From: Micromonospora tarapacensis
GTDB lineage: Bacteria; Actinomycetota; Actinomycetes; Mycobacteriales; Micromonosporaceae
Assembly: GCF_019697375.1 (NCBI RefSeq)
Contig: NZ_JAHCDI010000003.1
Span: 186,001 to 250,000 of the forward strand
DNA length: 64,000 nt
Direction of reading: 5' to 3'
Position 1 is the stretch's first letter; each line of letters opens with the position of its first letter. A program made the translations under genes and the position numbers. The notes beneath the pieces are model-generated. The model ran no database searches and was not told where the DNA came from. It saw nothing but the letters and a program-made list of their open reading frames with translations. Of this stretch, positions 31,546 to 39,083 are shown piece by piece.

Positions 31546-32700
31546 ATGACGAACTGGTTCCGTGCCGACTCTGCGGCCTGGGGTGAGCGCATCGCCCTCG
31601 CCACCGCCGTAGCGCTGACCGCCAAGGGCGAGTACGACCTGGCCGTCCTGGCGCACTTCGACAAGGCGATCGCGTGGCTCTTCCCGGTGATGCTCGACGT
31701 CTACGTGATCACGAGCTTCCACAAGCGTCGCCGTGCGGACATGCTCGTCGCCCTTGCCCTGATGCTGGGCTGTCAGGTGGCCGTCCACCTGGTGCCGGTG
31801 TTCATCGCCCCGGGTGAGGAGGTCCCCTGGGGCCTCGTGATGGCGGTCGCGTGCGTCGCTCCGATCGTCGTGGTCAGGGTGAAGATGCTGACCGGAAAGA
31901 CCACAGCCGAGCACGCCGCGGAAGAGCACGCCGCCCGGAAGACGGAAGAGGTTGCCCAGCTACACGCCCGGGCGGAAGAGGCCGACCGGAAGGTGAGGGA
32001 AGAGGCCGCCGCCCGGAAGGCGGAAGAGACGGCTCGGCGGAAGGCGGAAGAGACCGCCGAAGCGGAACGGACCGGCCGCGAGGTCACGGAAGCGGAAGCC
32101 GTCCGGGACGCGGAAGAGCACGCCGCGGCCGCCCAGAAGGCGGCAGCAGAGATCAGCCGGCTCACCCGCCACTCCGAGGAGGTGCAGGCGTCCGCTCGTG
32201 ACGCCCGTGCCCAGGCCGCCGCAGCCTCCGAGCTGGCGGCCCGGACCGCCGGCCAGCTGGAGGAGGCACGGGCGGCCGCTGACCGCGCCGCTGGAGAGCG
32301 TGCCGCCGCAGAGCAGCGCGCCGCGGCCATTGCTGAGGCCCGTCAGGCCGTCGTCGACGAGCTGGCCCGGATCCGTGCCGCGCACGACCGACTGGCGCAG
32401 CGCGTTGAGGGGAACGCGATCCGGAAGACCCGGAAGTCGCTCCCTTCCGGCCCGACGGCCCGGAAGAGCGGACCGGCGGTCCCGATCGACCTGCCGGAAG
32501 AGGTGCCGCCCGTTCCGGGCGTCAGCCAGGAACTCGCCGCCCGCGTGCTTGAGGCGCTGCGGGCGGAACCGGAAGCCAAGCAGGACCGCATCGCCGAGCT
32601 GGCCGGAACGACGGACCGGACGGTCCGGACCGTCCTGCGCGGCCTGGCGGCCCTTCCGGCCGCCATCGAAGACACCGCGACCGACCGCGCCGCGGTCTGA
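31546..32700 (+). CDS. DUF2637-like membrane protein with long coiled coil and C-terminal HTH
   Basis: A 384-residue protein. The N-terminal 115 residues contain four hydrophobic segments (ERIALATAVALTAKGEYDLA, AIAWLFPVMLDVYVITSF, VALALMLGCQVAVHLVPVFI, GLVMAVACVAPIVVVRVKML), resembling DUF2637/Spd-type proteins of actinomycete plasmids. Residues about 120-290 are an uninterrupted Ala/Glu/Lys/Arg coiled coil. The C-terminal segment QELAARVLEALRAEPEAKQD, RIAELAGTTDRTVRTVLRGL is a winged-helix-like domain. A membrane anchor, a rod and a DNA-binding head would suit tethering DNA to the membrane during transfer; that is inference. It heads the rightward run ending in the FtsK/TraB-like gene. Confidence 0.7.
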   Translation: MTNWFRADSAAWGERIALATAVALTAKGEYDLAVLAHFDKAIAWLFPVMLDVYVITSFHKRRRADMLVALALMLGCQVAVHLVPVFIAPGEEVPWGLVMAVACVAPIVVVRVKMLTGKTTAEHAAEEHAARKTEEVAQLHARAEEADRKVREEAAARKAEETARRKAEETAEAERTGREVTEAEAVRDAEEHAAAAQKAAAEISRLTRHSEEVQASARDARAQAAAASELAARTAGQLEEARAAADRAAGERAAAEQRAAAIAEARQAVVDELARIRAAHDRLAQRVEGNAIRKTRKSLPSGPTARKSGPAVPIDLPEEVPPVPGVSQELAARVLEALRAEPEAKQDRIAELAGTTDRTVRTVLRGLAALPAAIEDTATDRAAV

Positions 32701-32788
32701 GGCTGACCACCCCGAAACTCGCGCGGGGCCCGACCCACGCCTCCTACAGCCAGGCCGGGCCCCGCATCTCCCAGAGGAGGAACTCATC

Positions 32789-33133
32789 ATGCACGCCCCC
32801 TACACCGCCACCGGCACGGTCCCCCAGGACTCGCCGCTGCGCGCGATCGCCGGCCGCACCGTCACCGCGCCAGCGGAAACGCTGGAGGACCTGCTCCGGC
32901 GCGTCACCGAGATGCGCAAGGCCGGCGTCACCCCGGTCGTCCAGGTGGCCCGGCCGGTGCGGTGGCTCTGGATCGCCGGCGCACTGACCGGCACCACGGT
33001 CATCGCGGTCGCCGGCGGCGTCATCGCGATCGTCGTCGAGCAGTACGAACTGGCGTGGACCGCGGCCGGGGCCATGCTCCTGGCCGTCGTCGGGATCTAC
33101 GCCGTGCTGTCGCACATGGAGCTGGAGCGATGA
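32789..33133 (+). CDS. small two-helix membrane protein (Spd-like)
   Basis: A 114-residue protein from ATG 32789 with a strong GAGGAGG site. A charged N-terminal half (ETLEDLLRRVTEMRKAGVTP) is followed by two membrane helices (LWIAGALTGTTVIAVAGGVI and LAWTAAGAMLLAVVGIYAVL). The stop overlaps the next start (ATGA). Small membrane proteins in this position in AICEs are called spread (Spd) proteins; similarity here is in size, topology and context only. Confidence 0.55.
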   Translation: MHAPYTATGTVPQDSPLRAIAGRTVTAPAETLEDLLRRVTEMRKAGVTPVVQVARPVRWLWIAGALTGTTVIAVAGGVIAIVVEQYELAWTAAGAMLLAVVGIYAVLSHMELER

Positions 33134-33348
33134 GGGCCACCATCGCGGTCCTGATCATCGCCGTCGTGTCGCTGCTTGCGGTCATCGCCCAGCTCAAGCA
33201 CAAGCGGGTGCTGGCAGTCGGCCTGGTCGTGCTGGCCGGCATCCTGGTCGGCAACGCGCCCGGCCTGGTAGGCGACGCCGGGCAGTGGCTGGCCGACTTC
33301 CTGTTCATCACCGTGCCCGACTTCGTCCGCGGCCTGGTGGACGAATGA
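33130..33348 (+). CDS. small membrane protein
   Basis: A 72-residue protein from ATG 33130, coupled by ATGA overlaps to both neighbours. Two hydrophobic stretches (IAVLIIAVVSLLAVIAQL and VLAVGLVVLAGILVGNAPGL) precede an amphipathic C terminus (WLADFLFITVPDFVRGLVDE). It is part of the transfer-like operon; function is unknown. Confidence 0.55.
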   Translation: MRATIAVLIIAVVSLLAVIAQLKHKRVLAVGLVVLAGILVGNAPGLVGDAGQWLADFLFITVPDFVRGLVDE

Positions 33349-34145
33349 GGCCAGTCGAGGGTCTGCTGCTGGCCGGGGCGGTCGGGGTCGCCGTCCTGCA
33401 GTCGCCCACCGGCCGGTCAGCGGCGGCCGCCGGCATCGGCAAGGCCGTCCGAGGGGCCGGCCCCACCGCCGGCCGGGTGGGGACCCTGGCAGCAGGTGCG
33501 TGGGCGCCGGTGAGCGCCTGGCGGCGGCGGAGCCCAGGCGGCGGCCCCGACTTCTGCCCGCTCGGGTGCGACTGGTCGCAGCCGCACCCGAGCATCAAGG
33601 GGCTGGACGATCACCTGCGTAAGGCGCACCGGGCAGCGCCGGCCGCCCCGGCGCCGGCGCCGGCCACCCGGAGCGCGACGCAGACCGCGCCCGCCAGCGG
33701 CGGTACCCGCCCCGCCGAGGAGGTCACGGAGATCGCACCCGGGGTCCGAATCAGCCGAACGATCACCCAAGTAATCGACAAGATTGGATTGCATATGGAC
33801 GAGTTTCGCGCCGTGAACAGGGCACTCGCCGCCGCCGGCGAGATCGAACCGAAGACCCTGCTGCAGCTACTGGAGGTTCTGACCGGTGTGCAGACCGCAC
33901 TCACCGGCGTCGCCAACCTGGTCAACGACGTCACCGACTACGCCGACCGGCAGATGTGGGTCGACCTGCGGGCCGTCAGCCTGCTGTACGACGCGGCGGG
34001 CAACGTGCTGGTCGAAACCCAGACGATCCGGGCCGCCATGAAGAAGATCCGCGACCTGTACGCCGAGGAGATCGCGGTCGAGGAGAAGGCCGACGAGGGC
34101 AAGGTCCGCCCACTCAACCCGCAGGTCGTCCAGACGGCCGCATGA
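33345..34145 (+). CDS. hypothetical protein with zinc-finger-like motif
   Basis: A 266-residue protein from ATG 33345 (ATGA overlap with the preceding gene). A short hydrophobic N terminus (GLLLAGAVGVAVLQSP) is followed near residues 71-93 by a C2H2-like arrangement: CPLGC, then HLRKAHR. An Ala/Pro linker leads to a helical C-terminal half (SRTITQVIDKIGLHMDEFRA, LLQLLEVLTGVQTALTGVAN, IRAAMKKIRDLYAEEIAVEE) that may form a coiled coil. It probably works with the downstream translocase; no family is recognised. Confidence 0.55.
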   Translation: MRPVEGLLLAGAVGVAVLQSPTGRSAAAAGIGKAVRGAGPTAGRVGTLAAGAWAPVSAWRRRSPGGGPDFCPLGCDWSQPHPSIKGLDDHLRKAHRAAPAAPAPAPATRSATQTAPASGGTRPAEEVTEIAPGVRISRTITQVIDKIGLHMDEFRAVNRALAAAGEIEPKTLLQLLEVLTGVQTALTGVANLVNDVTDYADRQMWVDLRAVSLLYDAAGNVLVETQTIRAAMKKIRDLYAEEIAVEEKADEGKVRPLNPQVVQTAA

Positions 34146-34200
34146 CCGCCGGCCCGGGTACCACCAGGTGGTGCCCGGGCCTGACGTGGAAGGAGCCGGC

Positions 34201-36153
34201 GTGGCCCGCCGCAACCTGAACCCCCGCTACACCCGCTCGGAGCCGATCCCGGAGTCGTCGCCGCGCCGGTCCGTCGAGCCCGCCCCACCCCGCCGGTCCG
34301 GCCTGGGGCGGTGGTTGCGCCGGCACCGCTGGCAGCTGGTGCCCGTCGAGGTCGCCGCCGGCGCGTACGTCGCCGCCGGCGTTGCCGACGTCTGGCCCGC
34401 CGGCGCGTACACCACCCTTGCTCTCGCCGGCGGGACCGGGCTGCTCCTGGCCCGGCGTCTCAGCCCAGCCGAGCAACTCTACGGACGCGTGGCCACCGGC
34501 GGCACCGTCGCCTGGGTGGTCCTGGCCGACCTGGCTGGACCGTGGAGCATCGGCGCGGCCGCGCTGTGGGCCGCCGGACTGTGGGCTGGCGGCACCCCCT
34601 GGTGGCGGTCCCACCGGGTACGCGGGCGGATCCGCGTCGACGAGCTGGTCGAGGCGTGGCCCGACTGGTCCGGCCGCAGCGGTGTCGGTGGCGTCCGGAT
34701 CGTCTCGGCCACCGCCGGACGGATGTACGACCGGCTCCGCCTCGAACTGGTCCGTGGCCAGCAACGGGCCCGGCTCGTGGTCGACCACCTCGAGGACCTG
34801 GCCTCGGTGCGCGGGATCCCGCCGTGGTGGCTGCGCGTCGACCCGAACGGTGGCGGCAGCGACCCCGGGCAGCTGGACCTCCTCGTCACCCACACCGACC
34901 CGTGGCGCGACCGAAACGGCAGGCCCGTTGACCTGCCTCACCCGGCCGCGGAGGATCCCGCCGGCTGGAGCCAGCCCGCCAGCATCCGTGATCCGCTGCC
35001 GTACGGCGTCGACGTTGACGGCGTGACCGCCGCGGTGGCGCTACGCAACGAGCGCGGCGGCCGCCTCCTGGCGCTCGCCGGCAAGAAGGGCGGCGGCAAG
35101 ACCGTGCTGCTGCACGACCTGCTGGCCGCCCTGTGCCGCATGACCGACGTCGACATCGCGATGATCGACTGCAAAGAACACGGCAAGGCGAGCCGCCCAT
35201 GGGTGCCGCGGCTCATCCGCCGGGCCACCACCCCGGTGGAGGCACTTGACCTGCTGCGGTGGGCCGGCGAGGAAAACGACCGACGCGGCGCCGCCTCGCC
35301 GGACCCGGTACTCCAGCCCACTGCCCAACACCGCGCCCTGGTCGTCGTCATCGACGAGTACGGCGCCCTGGTGCTCGTCGACGAACGAGTCAAGGAGCAC
35401 GTCGAGGCCCTCGCACGCAAGGTCCGGTCTGCCAGTGGTGGCCTTGTCATCGCCGACCAGCGCCCGGACTCGTCGACCTGGACCGGTGCTCTGCGCGGGC
35501 AGATCGACGAGGTCATCGCCGGTCTGATGGAGAACCGCCGGGACGTCAAGGCGATCATGCCGACGTTGGAGGGCATCGACCCGACCGACTTCGAGTTGCC
35601 CGGCCAGATGGTGCAGCAGGCAGGCAAGCGTGGCAGGCAAGCCGAGACGCGGGCATGGCGCCTGGAAGAGCCGGCCGATATCGCGGCCATAGTCGAGGCG
35701 TGCCGGGACCGGTGTCCTGCGCCGGCATCACCCAACACCCCAAGATCAACATTGGAGGACACCATGGAGCTCCCCCGGCGCGGTGCCGGTGCCGACCGCG
35801 TACGCGACCAGATCCGCGAGACCCTCGACGCGATCGCCGCCCAAGACCACACCGACGTGCCCCGCCTGTCCGCCGAGGAGATGCGTCGCCGCGGCCAGGA
35901 CGTCCCAACCCCTCCCCCTACCGACGAGGAAGCCACGCTCGACGGGCGGATCATGAAGGCGATTCGCGAAGCGCCTCAGGGGGGGATCGCGATGGCCGAC
36001 CTGGAACGCGAGGTAGGGGCGCCCAGGTCGACCATCCAGATCCGGTGCTCCACCCTGCGCCGGCAGGGGAGGGTCTACGCCCAGCCGGCCCGAGGGCGTC
36101 ACGCCCGTTGGCACATCACCGAGAGCAGCCAACCCGCCATAGCCAACGCCTAA
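34201..36153 (+). CDS. FtsK/SpoIIIE-type DNA translocase, TraB-like
   Basis: About 650 residues from GTG 34201, chosen because AAGGAG lies just upstream. Two to three N-terminal membrane segments (WQLVPVEVAAGAYVAAGVAD, GAYTTLALAGGTGLLLARRL, GPWSIGAAALWAAGLWAGG) precede the ATPase: Walker A LAGKKGGGKTVLLHD, Walker B ALVVVIDEYGALVL and a SGGLVIADQRPDSSTWTGAL motif. A C-terminal winged-helix-like segment (IMKAIREAPQGGIAMADLER, GAPRSTIQIRCSTLRRQGRV) fits the DNA-recognition domain of TraB/FtsK. In AICEs one such protein is sufficient for double-stranded DNA transfer. An FtsK-like phage protein is the alternative. Confidence 0.85.
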   Translation: MARRNLNPRYTRSEPIPESSPRRSVEPAPPRRSGLGRWLRRHRWQLVPVEVAAGAYVAAGVADVWPAGAYTTLALAGGTGLLLARRLSPAEQLYGRVATGGTVAWVVLADLAGPWSIGAAALWAAGLWAGGTPWWRSHRVRGRIRVDELVEAWPDWSGRSGVGGVRIVSATAGRMYDRLRLELVRGQQRARLVVDHLEDLASVRGIPPWWLRVDPNGGGSDPGQLDLLVTHTDPWRDRNGRPVDLPHPAAEDPAGWSQPASIRDPLPYGVDVDGVTAAVALRNERGGRLLALAGKKGGGKTVLLHDLLAALCRMTDVDIAMIDCKEHGKASRPWVPRLIRRATTPVEALDLLRWAGEENDRRGAASPDPVLQPTAQHRALVVVIDEYGALVLVDERVKEHVEALARKVRSASGGLVIADQRPDSSTWTGALRGQIDEVIAGLMENRRDVKAIMPTLEGIDPTDFELPGQMVQQAGKRGRQAETRAWRLEEPADIAAIVEACRDRCPAPASPNTPRSTLEDTMELPRRGAGADRVRDQIRETLDAIAAQDHTDVPRLSAEEMRRRGQDVPTPPPTDEEATLDGRIMKAIREAPQGGIAMADLEREVGAPRSTIQIRCSTLRRQGRVYAQPARGRHARWHITESSQPAIANA

Positions 36154-36349
36154 CACCTCTAACGCCCAGGCCAGGCCCTCAGAACGGGGAGACGCGCGTG
36201 CTCGCGGACGCGCGAAGACATTAGGTGTTGGGCGATACCGGCCATCCGATCACTGATGGGCAAGGAGGGGCAGTCGGTGGCGCGATGCCTCCGGTTAGGG
36301 CGTCGGCAAGCTGACACCGATCTCACCGGGTCCCCGCTACGGTGCCTCG

Positions 36350-36757
36350 GTGAGAAGAGCCCGCATAGTCCTGATCAGCACTGCCGTTCTGCTCCTGGCC
36401 GCTTGCGGCAGCGAGACTGCCACCACTACCGACGCCACTCCGCCGGCCGTCGCCACGTCTGCCGCTGCGGCACCGGCGGTTGGCGGAGCTCCGCCAATAC
36501 CGGACGAGGCCACCACCGCGGCGTACATCGACGCCCTCAAGAAGATCGACCCGGACATCGTCGGCAAGAAAGACGACCGCTCCATGGTCAACCGGGGCCG
36601 AGACCAGTGCACCTCCGTCAGCGAGTGGCCGGACGACGAGGCGAGGCTGATCGACCTCACCAACAAGAGGTTCACCGCGCCGACCCATCCCGAAGGGTTC
36701 GGCAAGGAGACGGCCAAGGAAATCCTCAAGGTCGTCCACACCTACATCTGTCCCTGA
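36350..36757 (+). CDS. secreted lipoprotein, DUF732-like
   Basis: A 135-residue protein from GTG 36350. A lipoprotein signal peptide (RRARIVLISTAVLLLAACGS; lipobox LAAC, lipidated Cys near residue 19) is followed by a Thr/Ala/Pro linker and a small domain (EATTAAYIDALKKIDPDIVG ... FGKETAKEILKVVHTYICP) resembling DUF732, with two cysteines able to pair. It is the last gene of the rightward module and is closed by a hairpin. A surface lipoprotein here could be a lysogenic conversion or entry-exclusion factor; that is speculation. Confidence 0.7.
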   Translation: MRRARIVLISTAVLLLAACGSETATTTDATPPAVATSAAAAPAVGGAPPIPDEATTAAYIDALKKIDPDIVGKKDDRSMVNRGRDQCTSVSEWPDDEARLIDLTNKRFTAPTHPEGFGKETAKEILKVVHTYICP

Positions 36758-36782
36758 TCATTTCCGCCAGACGCGACAGCAC

Positions 36783-36810
36783 GCCCCCGCCGGCCGAAGC
36801 CAGCGGGGGC
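36783..36810 (+). terminator. hairpin between the convergent modules
   Basis: GCCCCCGC (36783-36790) / GCGGGGGC (36803-36810), 26 bp after the lipoprotein stop and followed by TGCGGTTT on the plus strand. It marks the border between the rightward transfer-like module and the leftward phage late operon. Confidence 0.7.
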
Positions 36811-36877
36811 GCTGCGGTTTGGACGTGCCTGCTCGGGGCGTCGCCGGTGGCACCGCATCGGCGTCTCTACCGGTGGC

Positions 36878-37126
36878 CTACACCCACCCGCCGGTGAGGA
36901 AGTGGGCGCCCAGCCACGCCATGAACGCCAGCAAGGCGAACCGGCGTAGCTGTGTCCAGCCGGATCGTGGTCGTTGCGGCTGACCTGGTAGCCCCCGCTG
37001 CGTACCGAACCAGGCCCAGATGTGCTCCGACAACGTGTCGCCGGCGCGGCTGTTGGCCAGGGCCATGCCCTCCACGACGGCGAAGTAGCCGAACCAGATG
37101 ATCCAGGCCCACGTCCAGCCGGTCAC
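36878..37126 (-). CDS. small membrane protein, last gene of the late operon
   Basis: An 82-residue protein from GTG 37126, coupled to the preceding gene (GTGA). Two hydrophobic segments are present (WTWAWIIWFGYFAVVEGMAL and FALLAFMAWLGAHFLTGGWV). Position after the holin-like genes suggests a lysis accessory; function is not established. Confidence 0.6.
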   Translation of the reverse strand: MTGWTWAWIIWFGYFAVVEGMALANSRAGDTLSEHIWAWFGTQRGLPGQPQRPRSGWTQLRRFALLAFMAWLGAHFLTGGWV

Positions 37127-37350
37127 GGCATATCCGGGCGGCGGGTGTGCTTGGCGACGTAGCCGGACGCGAACGCCACCGCCGAGGCGGCACTGGCCAT
37201 CAGCAGCACCGCCACCGCCGCCGGTAGGTCGCCCTCCCTGCCGGGGGTGTGCACGTACGCGTCGACGAGCCAACAGGCGACCCCGCCGACCGCGACGCCG
37301 AGCGGCGCACCAGCGGCGCCGGCCTTGACCTTCTTCTCGACCTTCTGCAT
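37123..37350 (-). CDS. putative holin
   Basis: A 75-residue protein. The start at 37350 (MQKVEKKVKAGAAG) is chosen because GAGGAGG lies 5-7 nt upstream; an ATG at 37365 overlapping the preceding stop is the alternative. A basic N terminus and two membrane helices (APLGVAVGGVACWLVDAYVH, AAVAVLLMASAASAVAFASG) separated by a short loop are typical of actinophage class II holins, which permeabilise the membrane for the endolysin. It is part of a run of four small membrane proteins after the endolysin gene. Confidence 0.6.
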   Translation of the reverse strand: MQKVEKKVKAGAAGAPLGVAVGGVACWLVDAYVHTPGREGDLPAAVAVLLMASAASAVAFASGYVAKHTRRPDMP

Positions 37351-37361
37351 GGCGAGCCTCC

Positions 37362-37676
37362 TCATACTCTCTCGATGCGGTCCCGCTCGGACGGCGGGAC
37401 AGGGGCCGGCGGGATCGGTTCCGCACCGGTGAGGCGCAGCTGGTAGGCGTAGCCGCCGGCGACCTGCCGCCAGTAATCTCGGTCGCTTTCGGCCCGGGCG
37501 GCCCGGTCGTCGGCCCGGTCACGGGCCCGGGCCAGGTCCCGGACGGATTCCCGCTCGTGTGCCCGGGCGCCTCGCCGCAGCGAGCCGACACCGGAGAACA
37601 GGGCCTGGATGGTGGCGAGCCCTCCGCCGCCGAGCAGCGCGGCGATCACCGCGGTGATCACCTCAGACGTGGTCAC
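37362..37676 (-). CDS. membrane-anchored coiled-coil protein (lysis cassette)
   Basis: A 104-residue protein. An N-terminal membrane helix (VITAVIAALLGGGGLATIQA) is followed by a strongly charged coiled coil (ERESVRDLARARDRADDRAA, RAESDRDYWRQVAGGYAYQL) and a Pro-rich end. The layout resembles phage membrane-tethered rods (holin or spanin-like). The stop overlaps an ATG of the next gene. Confidence 0.6.
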   Translation of the reverse strand: MTTSEVITAVIAALLGGGGLATIQALFSGVGSLRRGARAHERESVRDLARARDRADDRAARAESDRDYWRQVAGGYAYQLRLTGAEPIPPAPVPPSERDRIERV

Positions 37677-37685
37677 GAGCCCCCC

Positions 37686-38060
37686 TCACTCGGCCTGGCG
37701 CGTCGCCTCCAGCCGTACCGTGGCCACGTCCCGCCAACGCCCGTACAGCAGCAGGGCGAACCCTGCGAGGGCGAGGCTGGCCACCACCGACGCCGGCGCA
37801 AGCGACGACACGAGCACCACGGCGTACACGCCGTGCGCCGCCCACAGCAGGGGCAAACCGATGTGCTCACCGATCCACCGGTCCGTTGCCGCGCCGGCGG
37901 CCGCGAGCACCCCGCCGAGGACCAGGAAGCTGGCCCACAGGTACACCAGCGGGCCGGTGGCGTCCTGGACGCTGGGGGTGGGGTAGGCGGCGGCGCCGAC
38001 ACCGGCGGCGGCCATCATGGCGTAGCCGGCGACCCTCGACCACCGGCGCGGCTGCGAGGC
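37686..38060 (-). CDS. four-helix membrane protein (lysis cassette)
   Basis: About 124 residues from GTG 38060, 4 bp after the endolysin stop. Four hydrophobic segments (VAGYAMMAAAGVGAAAYPTP, LVYLWASFLVLGGVLAAAGA, LPLLWAAHGVYAVVLVSSLA, VVASLALAGFALLLYG). This is an architecture common in actinophage genes next to endolysins; it may modulate lysis timing. The start is inferred from spacing. Confidence 0.6.
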   Translation of the reverse strand, partial: ASQPRRWSRVAGYAMMAAAGVGAAAYPTPSVQDATGPLVYLWASFLVLGGVLAAAGAATDRWIGEHIGLPLLWAAHGVYAVVLVSSLAPASVVASLALAGFALLLYGRWRDVATVRLEATRQAE

Positions 38061-38064
38061 CACC

Positions 38065-39075
38065 TCACCCCTGCTTCGTGGTGACAAGCCGCTTGAGCAG
38101 CTCATCGGTTAGCGCCCACGCCAGCTCGGGGCTAGCGGCCAGCTGGGCGGCGAGGGCGGACAGCGGGATGGCGCCGCTCAAGCCGTGGAGGTCGAGGGCC
38201 TTGGCCAGCTGGGCGTAGTTGATCGTCGGGGCCGGCTGAACGGGCGGCTTGGGCGCGTGCATGGCGATCAGCTGCCGCCAGTACGCGTCATCGAGCCTGG
38301 TCCAGGTGGGAGCCAGCGCCGACCGGCCGTCACCCTCGTAGCCCGGGCCGAGCACCTGCCGTTCGAATGCCGTGACCGCGGCGGCCGAATGGTCGCCGTA
38401 GTCTCCATCGACGATCAGCGGCTCTGGGCCCTTTCTCCTCGTGGGATGCTCGGCCCTGATGTCCAGCCGGTTGAGCCGGAACTGCAAATCCTTGACGGGC
38501 TCGCCCTGATCGCCGTGGCGGACATGCCTGCCCATGTCGTCCTCCAGTAGTCCGATGTGCACGAAGTAGCGGCGGAACAGCGGTCTCTGGTCGCGGTTCG
38601 CCTTGATCGAGTCGCGGAAGAAGCTGAAGTGGGTGTGCCACAGGTGGGACCGGTCGCCGGTGCTGCGTCTCCCGAGCCGGTCCCAGCGCTTGACCACCTT
38701 GCCGTCGGGCGAATAGATGATCTCCCGGATGTCCCGGGTGTCCGGGGCGTTGGCGACGCACTGCGCCACGCACCAGATCGAGAACGTGAAGAGGTTGTGG
38801 TTGCGGCCGCCGGAGCTGACGCGGAACGTGCCCACGTCCAGGGCGGCGGCGTCGAGGGTCAGGCCGTTGCGGTCCCGGGACGACTCGACCACGGAGTAGT
38901 CGTTCGTGACGACCCGGTCAGATCCACAGTGGTAGCCGCCGCGGTGGTTGGCATCACCGACGATGCCGACCTCGTTGGGTTCGAGATCCTCGTCGCGCGC
39001 CCGGTTCGGGTCGCGGTTGAGATGCGCGAGTAGCAGGCTACGGACGGCTAGTAGGTTTGCCGGTGCACGCGTCAT
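38065..39075 (-). CDS. endolysin: LAS-type peptidase with peptidoglycan-binding domain
   Basis: A 336-residue protein from ATG 39075 with AGGAGG. The N-terminal domain has a zinc-peptidase-like set: His in GGYHCGSDR, Asp in AAALDVGTFRV and HxH in SHLWHTHFSFFRD, resembling M15/LAS peptidases that cut peptide cross-bridges. Residues about 190-260 form a PG_binding_1-type domain (GEPVKDLQFRLNRLDIRAEH, VDGDYGDHSAAAVTAFERQV). A helical tail follows (YAQLAKALDLHGLSGAIPLS). It sits between the tail fibre gene and the membrane-protein cassette, as expected for lysis. No signal peptide is seen, so release depends on a holin. Confidence 0.8.
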   Translation of the reverse strand: MTRAPANLLAVRSLLLAHLNRDPNRARDEDLEPNEVGIVGDANHRGGYHCGSDRVVTNDYSVVESSRDRNGLTLDAAALDVGTFRVSSGGRNHNLFTFSIWCVAQCVANAPDTRDIREIIYSPDGKVVKRWDRLGRRSTGDRSHLWHTHFSFFRDSIKANRDQRPLFRRYFVHIGLLEDDMGRHVRHGDQGEPVKDLQFRLNRLDIRAEHPTRRKGPEPLIVDGDYGDHSAAAVTAFERQVLGPGYEGDGRSALAPTWTRLDDAYWRQLIAMHAPKPPVQPAPTINYAQLAKALDLHGLSGAIPLSALAAQLAASPELAWALTDELLKRLVTTKQG

Positions 39076-39083
39076 CGGACCTC

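Noticed and set aside
32425..36560. GACCCGGA, the reported TraB recognition octamer of pSVH1, near the FtsK/TraB gene.
   Set aside because: It also occurs at many scattered sites in both strands of the phage half because it encodes common Asp-Pro-Asp codon runs; there is no cluster near the translocase gene.
31522..36778. The 14-mer CGCCAGACGCGACA occurs at 31522-31535 and 36765-36778, bracketing the transfer-like module, suggesting module-insertion repeats.
   Set aside because: In 64 kb of very GC-rich DNA several shared 14-mers are expected by chance; no longer identity flanks them.
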